A DNA stretch of 23,689 nucleotides, from contig JBAYVY010000009.1 in assembly GCA_041674345.1 (NCBI GenBank), forward strand, positions 1-23,689, read 5' to 3'. How positions within the stretch are numbered: the first letter of the stretch is position 1; every line of letters begins with the position of its first letter. A model generated the notes under the pieces. The model had not been told where the DNA came from. It did no database searches and was given only the letters and a program-made list of their open reading frames with translations. Position numbers and translations under genes: made by a program. Of the stretch, positions 20,400 to 23,689 are shown one piece after another. This DNA is from JBAYVY01 sp041674345. Its GTDB lineage: Bacteria > Planctomycetota > Phycisphaerae > Phycisphaerales > Zrk34.

Positions 20400-21182
20400 G
20401 TGGTCCAGAATGAAACTTCATCTCCGTGTACCGTTTGCCGGCTGACGCTGGACGCCCCGCCCCGGGTGGCGTTCGCCGCGGTGGGCGTGCATGGCTTGCG
20501 GACCCGGCGAGACAGCTATGTGCTGCCCGACCTGTGGGCGATCCATCTGTATTTGCGGCCCGCGCGTTTCACGCTGCCTGGTCACGATTACCAGCTTCAG
20601 CCCGGTGATGTGTCGCTCACCCCGCGAGGCCGGCGATCCGTTTACCAGTGGCAGGGAACCTGCGAATTGCTCTGCGCCCATTTTCGCGTCCCCAAACATG
20701 CCGCCGGGCCTGGCCGGGTGATGCCGGTGGTCGCATCGGTCAGCGACGATCTGGGCCGGTGGCGCGACCGGATGGAAGCGATCATCGCCGCCCGCTGTTC
20801 GCCCAAGGCGAATGCCGTGTTGTGGACCTTGCTGTGGGAATTGCACGAACGCGCCGTCCGGGGCGATGCGTCGGTCGATCCGGCCCTCGAACGCGCCACG
20901 CAATGGATCGAACTGCATCTGAACAAGTCGTTCCGCATCAGCGACCTGGCGCGGGCCGTCGGAGTTTCACACACCTATCTGGGCCGGTTGTTCCGCATCC
21001 ATCACCGCGCGTCGATCATCGGATACGTTCGCACGCGCCGGGCCGAACGCGCCCGCCACTTGCTCGAACACACCACGCAACCAGCCAAGGCGATCGCCTC
21101 GCTGGTCGCCATGCCCGATCTTCAGCGATTGAACAAGCTCCTCCGTCGCGCCTACGGCCACGGCCCCCGTTGGTTTCGATAG
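20400..21182 (+). CDS. AraC-family transcriptional regulator
   Basis: 260 residues from a GTG start. The N-terminal half is a cupin-like sensor (LPDLWAIHLYLRPARFTLPG, then HDYQLQPGDVSLTPRGRRSVYQWQG). The C-terminal AraC DNA-binding domain has SFRISDLARAVGVSHTYLGRLFRIHHRASIIGYVRTRRAERARHLLEHT in its first unit, then KAIASLVAMPDLQRLNKLLRRAYGHGPRWFR. The second helix-turn-helix departs from the usual 'ia..vGF.d..yFsr.Fkr..G.sP..yR' because MPDLQRLNKLL replaces GF.d..yF. It diverges from the URO-D gene and likely senses a related substrate. It ends seven bases from the convergent DUF58 gene. Confidence 0.9.
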   Translation: MVQNETSSPCTVCRLTLDAPPRVAFAAVGVHGLRTRRDSYVLPDLWAIHLYLRPARFTLPGHDYQLQPGDVSLTPRGRRSVYQWQGTCELLCAHFRVPKHAAGPGRVMPVVASVSDDLGRWRDRMEAIIAARCSPKANAVLWTLLWELHERAVRGDASVDPALERATQWIELHLNKSFRISDLARAVGVSHTYLGRLFRIHHRASIIGYVRTRRAERARHLLEHTTQPAKAIASLVAMPDLQRLNKLLRRAYGHGPRWFR

Positions 21183-21189
21183 CCGCCGA

Positions 21190-22500
21190 TCACAGCAGTT
21201 GGCGCTGCTGGATCGACAGGTAGCGGTTGATGACCCGCACCGTCAGCGTGCGCGGGTCGGCTTCCGTCACGTTCACCGATGATTTGATCAGTCGCAGCAC
21301 ATCGGCGTCGCGCTCGGCGAGCAGTTGGCCGGCGGCGAGCGTGGCGTACAGTCCCTCGCTTCGCACCGGCGTCGCGCCGGCGACCTTCGCCATCAATCCG
21401 TCTCGCAATCCCACGACCACCACCACGTGCCGCCGGGAAATCAGCCGCATCCGCTCGGCCAGTTCCGACGCCAGTTGCGGGTCGTTGAAGTCGGTGAACA
21501 CGAACACCAGCGCGCGGTGGCTCTGACGCCGCCGCAATGTTTGCACCAGCGCGGTGTACGAGGTGAACACGCCCTTCGGCTGCAAATCGACCAGCGATTG
21601 CATCAGAAGCTGCCGCGACGCATCGCTGTTGCCCGGTTTGATGACCGTCGCCACCCGGTCGGCGAACGTCACCAGCCCCACGCGGTCGCCGTGACGCATC
21701 GACGTATCGGCCAGCATCACCGCCGCGTCGATCATCCGGTCCAGCGTCGTCATCGCCCCCGCCGGGTTGCCCATCATCCGCCCGAAGTCGATGCACAGCA
21801 GCACATCCCGGCTGCGTTCGGCGTGATACAGATTCGTCACCGGCTTCATCCGCCGCGCCGTCGCCTTCCAGTTGACATCGCGGAACTGATCGTCCGGCAG
21901 ATAGTCGCGCAGTTGCTCGAATTCGCGCCCCGTGCCGATCTGTCGCTGGCGATGCACACCCAGTTGCATCAGCGCCCGGCTCCGCTGCAACTGCTGATAT
22001 TCGGTGAGCTGCCGCAGGTCGGGGTACACCGTCATCGCCTGCCGTTCGCCCGCCGCCCATCGCCGCACACCCAGCCGGTGCCGGCTCGACACATCCATCG
22101 TCATCGGCGAAAACTCAACGCTCCCGCGCCGGCGCGGCGTCACCTTCAACCCGATCGTCACCGTTTCCAGCGGTTCGACAAACACATCCGCCCCGTCATC
22201 CAATCCCGCGATGCTTCGGGGCCACGGCTGGCGCAGCCGCACCAACACGCCGCGCTTGCCCCGGTTGGTAATGACGAACTCCAGCGTCGATTCCCGGTCG
22301 ATTTGCAATCGCGCCGGCCAGCGCCGTTCCACGCTGATCTCCGCTTGTTTGAACGACGCGCCTTCCAGCACACACAGCCCGATCACCATCGCATCGAACA
22401 ACAGCGCGGCGTAAAGCAGCTCCGGCCGCGCCGCGCCGGCGAGACACAACACCGCCCCCGCGATCAGCAACATCAACGTGGTTCGTCCGGGTACGATCAT
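21190..22500 (-). CDS. DUF58 domain-containing protein
   Basis: 436 residues. Two adjacent hydrophobic segments (about 8-24 and 28-47) anchor the N-terminus in the membrane, followed by an Ig/CARDB-like beta region (about 55-140). The diagnostic DUF58 block is GTGREFEQLRDYLPDDQFRDVNWKATAR (189-216). A von Willebrand factor A-like domain follows, starting at DVLLCIDFGRMM; only a partial MIDAS is seen, since the usual DxSxS reads D-F-G-R-M. Partners of MoxR ATPases often carry such domains and act in envelope-stress or protein-complex maturation. The start codon overlaps the moxR stop by four bases, which indicates translational coupling. Confidence 0.93.
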   Translation of the reverse strand: MIVPGRTTLMLLIAGAVLCLAGAARPELLYAALLFDAMVIGLCVLEGASFKQAEISVERRWPARLQIDRESTLEFVITNRGKRGVLVRLRQPWPRSIAGLDDGADVFVEPLETVTIGLKVTPRRRGSVEFSPMTMDVSSRHRLGVRRWAAGERQAMTVYPDLRQLTEYQQLQRSRALMQLGVHRQRQIGTGREFEQLRDYLPDDQFRDVNWKATARRMKPVTNLYHAERSRDVLLCIDFGRMMGNPAGAMTTLDRMIDAAVMLADTSMRHGDRVGLVTFADRVATVIKPGNSDASRQLLMQSLVDLQPKGVFTSYTALVQTLRRRQSHRALVFVFTDFNDPQLASELAERMRLISRRHVVVVVGLRDGLMAKVAGATPVRSEGLYATLAAGQLLAERDADVLRLIKSSVNVTEADPRTLTVRVINRYLSIQQRQLL

Positions 22501-23528
22501 CGCGGCACTTCGATTTTGTCCAGGATGGATCGCAGTACGCCCGCCGGTGTTTCACCGCTGATTTCCGCCTCGGCGGTCATCACGATGCGGTGGCCCAGCA
22601 CCGGCTCGGCCATCGCCACCACGTCGTCCGGCGTCACGAAATCACGACTGTGAATCAGCGCCCTCGCCTTGGCCGCCTGAAGCAGGTAAATCGAACCGCG
22701 CGGCCCGGCCCCCATCACCAACGCCTCATGCTTGCGCGTCGCCAGTACCACCTGCAACACATACCGCATCACACCCGGCTCCACACGCACCCCCGGAAGG
22801 GCTTGCGCGATCGTCTGTAATTCCGCGACGGTCAGCACCGGCTTGATCGCGTCGGTGATTTGTTCATCCGGCGCCTGGCCCCGGTGAATGCGGTCGAGGA
22901 TGCGCATCTCCGCCTCGGCGTCGGGGTAATCCACGCGGATTTTCAGCATGAAACGATCCTGCTGCGCTTCGGGCAAGGGGTACGTGCCCTCGAACTCGAT
23001 GGGATTTTGCGTGGCGAACACGGTGAAAATCGGCGAAAGCTCGCGGCGGTCGCCGTCGATCGTGGCGTGACGCTCGCTCATCGCCTCCAACAGCGCGGCC
23101 TGCGTTTTGGCCGGGGCGCGGTTGATTTCGTCCGCCAGCAGCAGGTCGGTGAAAATCGGGCCTGGACGGAGTTTGAAGTTCTGTTCGCGCAGGTCGAACA
23201 CGTTGGTGCCGGTGATGTCGGAAGGCATCAGGTCGGGCGTGAACTGGATGCGCTTCATGCGGGCGTGCAGCGCGGCCGACAGGGCGCGAACGGTCAGTGT
23301 TTTCGCCGTGCCGGGCACGCCTTCGAGCAACACGTGGCCCCGCGCCAGCAGCGCGACCATGATCTGTTCGATCATGGCGTCCTGGCCGATGATGATTTTG
23401 GCGACCTCGGCTGCGACGGCCTTGAGGCGGTCGGCGGCCCGCGACAGTTCGGGGGCGGCGGGGGCGGGCGAAGCGACGGGTGACGCGGCGGTCGGGGTGT
23501 CGGTGGTGATGTCGGGTGTGTCGTTCAC
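22497..23528 (-). CDS. MoxR-family AAA+ ATPase
   Basis: 343 residues from a GTG at 23528; an AGGGA lies 14 bases upstream, and the longer frame to 23657 would run over the preceding gene. An unstructured Pro/Ala/Thr N-tail (1-28) precedes the ATPase core: IIIGQDAMIEQIMVALLARGHVLLEGVPGTAKT with Walker A at 70-77, Walker B LLLADEINRAP (129-139), sensor 1 FATQNPIEFEGTYPLPEAQQDRF, and the lid domain with ALVMGAGPRGSIYLLQAAKA (sensor 2 region). It works as a chaperone-like hexamer with the DUF58/VWA partner downstream. 4-bp overlaps on both sides (GTGA and ATGA) make a tight operon. Confidence 0.95.
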   Translation of the reverse strand: MNDTPDITTDTPTAASPVASPAPAAPELSRAADRLKAVAAEVAKIIIGQDAMIEQIMVALLARGHVLLEGVPGTAKTLTVRALSAALHARMKRIQFTPDLMPSDITGTNVFDLREQNFKLRPGPIFTDLLLADEINRAPAKTQAALLEAMSERHATIDGDRRELSPIFTVFATQNPIEFEGTYPLPEAQQDRFMLKIRVDYPDAEAEMRILDRIHRGQAPDEQITDAIKPVLTVAELQTIAQALPGVRVEPGVMRYVLQVVLATRKHEALVMGAGPRGSIYLLQAAKARALIHSRDFVTPDDVVAMAEPVLGHRIVMTAEAEISGETPAGVLRSILDKIEVPR

Positions 23529-23689
23529 TGGGGTAGTTCCCTGCAAAGTTGGGTGGTCCGGGCGAGTAGTTCCATCAGTTGGCGATCCGTCGCATGGCGG
23601 CGACCGTGTTCGGTTTTCCCTCGCAGCAAATCCAAATCGCGCGTCACCGCGTCCCACCGGCCCGCGGCCCGCGCGGAACGTGCCGCCAG
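23525..23689 (-). CDS. C-terminal end of an unidentified gene (continues outside window)
   Basis: The minus-strand frame is open from the window edge to a TGA that overlaps the moxR GTG start by four bases. The 54 residues visible (ending RQLMELLARTTQLCRELPQ) are helical and charged, with no motif I recognise. Position directly before moxR-DUF58 suggests a member of the same operon; a DUF4350-like protein is often found there, but that is only context. Coupling by GTGA overlap supports it being real. Confidence 0.6.
   Translation of the reverse strand: MAARSARAAGRWDAVTRDLDLLRGKTEHGRRHATDRQLMELLARTTQLCRELPQ

Overview
The window is a GC-rich bacterial chromosome segment with no phage or plasmid backbone. 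Gene content and style point to a planctomycete, perhaps Phycisphaerae-like: FabI, a divergent phytanoyl-CoA dioxygenase/AraC pair, a URO-D-family protein beside an AraC regulator, a MoxR/DUF58 pair, a four-helix-bundle (S23/IVP) protein, and many symmetrical intergenic repeats. This placement is inference; no rRNA or tRNA gene is present to confirm it.

Layout. 1-1137 is the 3' part of an ABC-F ATPase gene. 1138-2310 holds a probable small RNA (promoter, hairpin, intrinsic terminator), the class-A RNase P RNA gene (minus strand) and a 50-codon remnant of a dipeptidase-like gene. 2316-2843 is a lipoprotein gene bracketed by inverted repeats. accA (minus) diverges from tyrA-proC (plus). From 10841 down to 6087 runs a minus-strand series: fabI, a four-helix-bundle gene, ksgA, a PIN-toxin/antitoxin pair, a small unknown gene, a HicB-like gene and mtnP. 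11014-13454 has phyH divergent from an araC-type regulator, followed by a small arsR-type gene with a near-perfect palindrome touching its start codon. guaB (13684-15180) follows, apparently leaderless. 15300-19110 is the accessory island. 19155-21182 is a URO-D-family gene divergent from a second AraC regulator. 21190-23689 is a minus-strand unknown-moxR-DUF58 operon with 4-bp overlaps.

The most notable region is 15700-18770. The first ~60 codons and last ~77 codons of an MmeI-like DNA methyltransferase/restriction gene survive at the edges, and its core has been replaced by a compact m5C methyltransferase + GIY-YIG (Eco29kI-type) endonuclease + Vsr mismatch endonuclease cassette. One restriction-modification system thus sits in the corpse of another. 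Putative structured RNAs with their own promoters and terminators lie just outside each edge.

A second insertion story is at 7826-8702. The toxin-antitoxin pair is flanked by two 50-bp direct copies of the ksgA 3' end (48/50 identical). The only two differences are synonymous and both copies end in a stop, as if a cassette entered the end of ksgA and rebuilt it.

Two kinds of dispersed repeat pervade the window. One is a 10-bp motif (CCCCCGGAAG, usually preceded by CG) found ten times exactly in intergenic DNA, in the RNase P RNA and in-frame inside conserved proteins. The other is a set of several unrelated imperfect inverted-repeat families, one in almost every intergenic gap.
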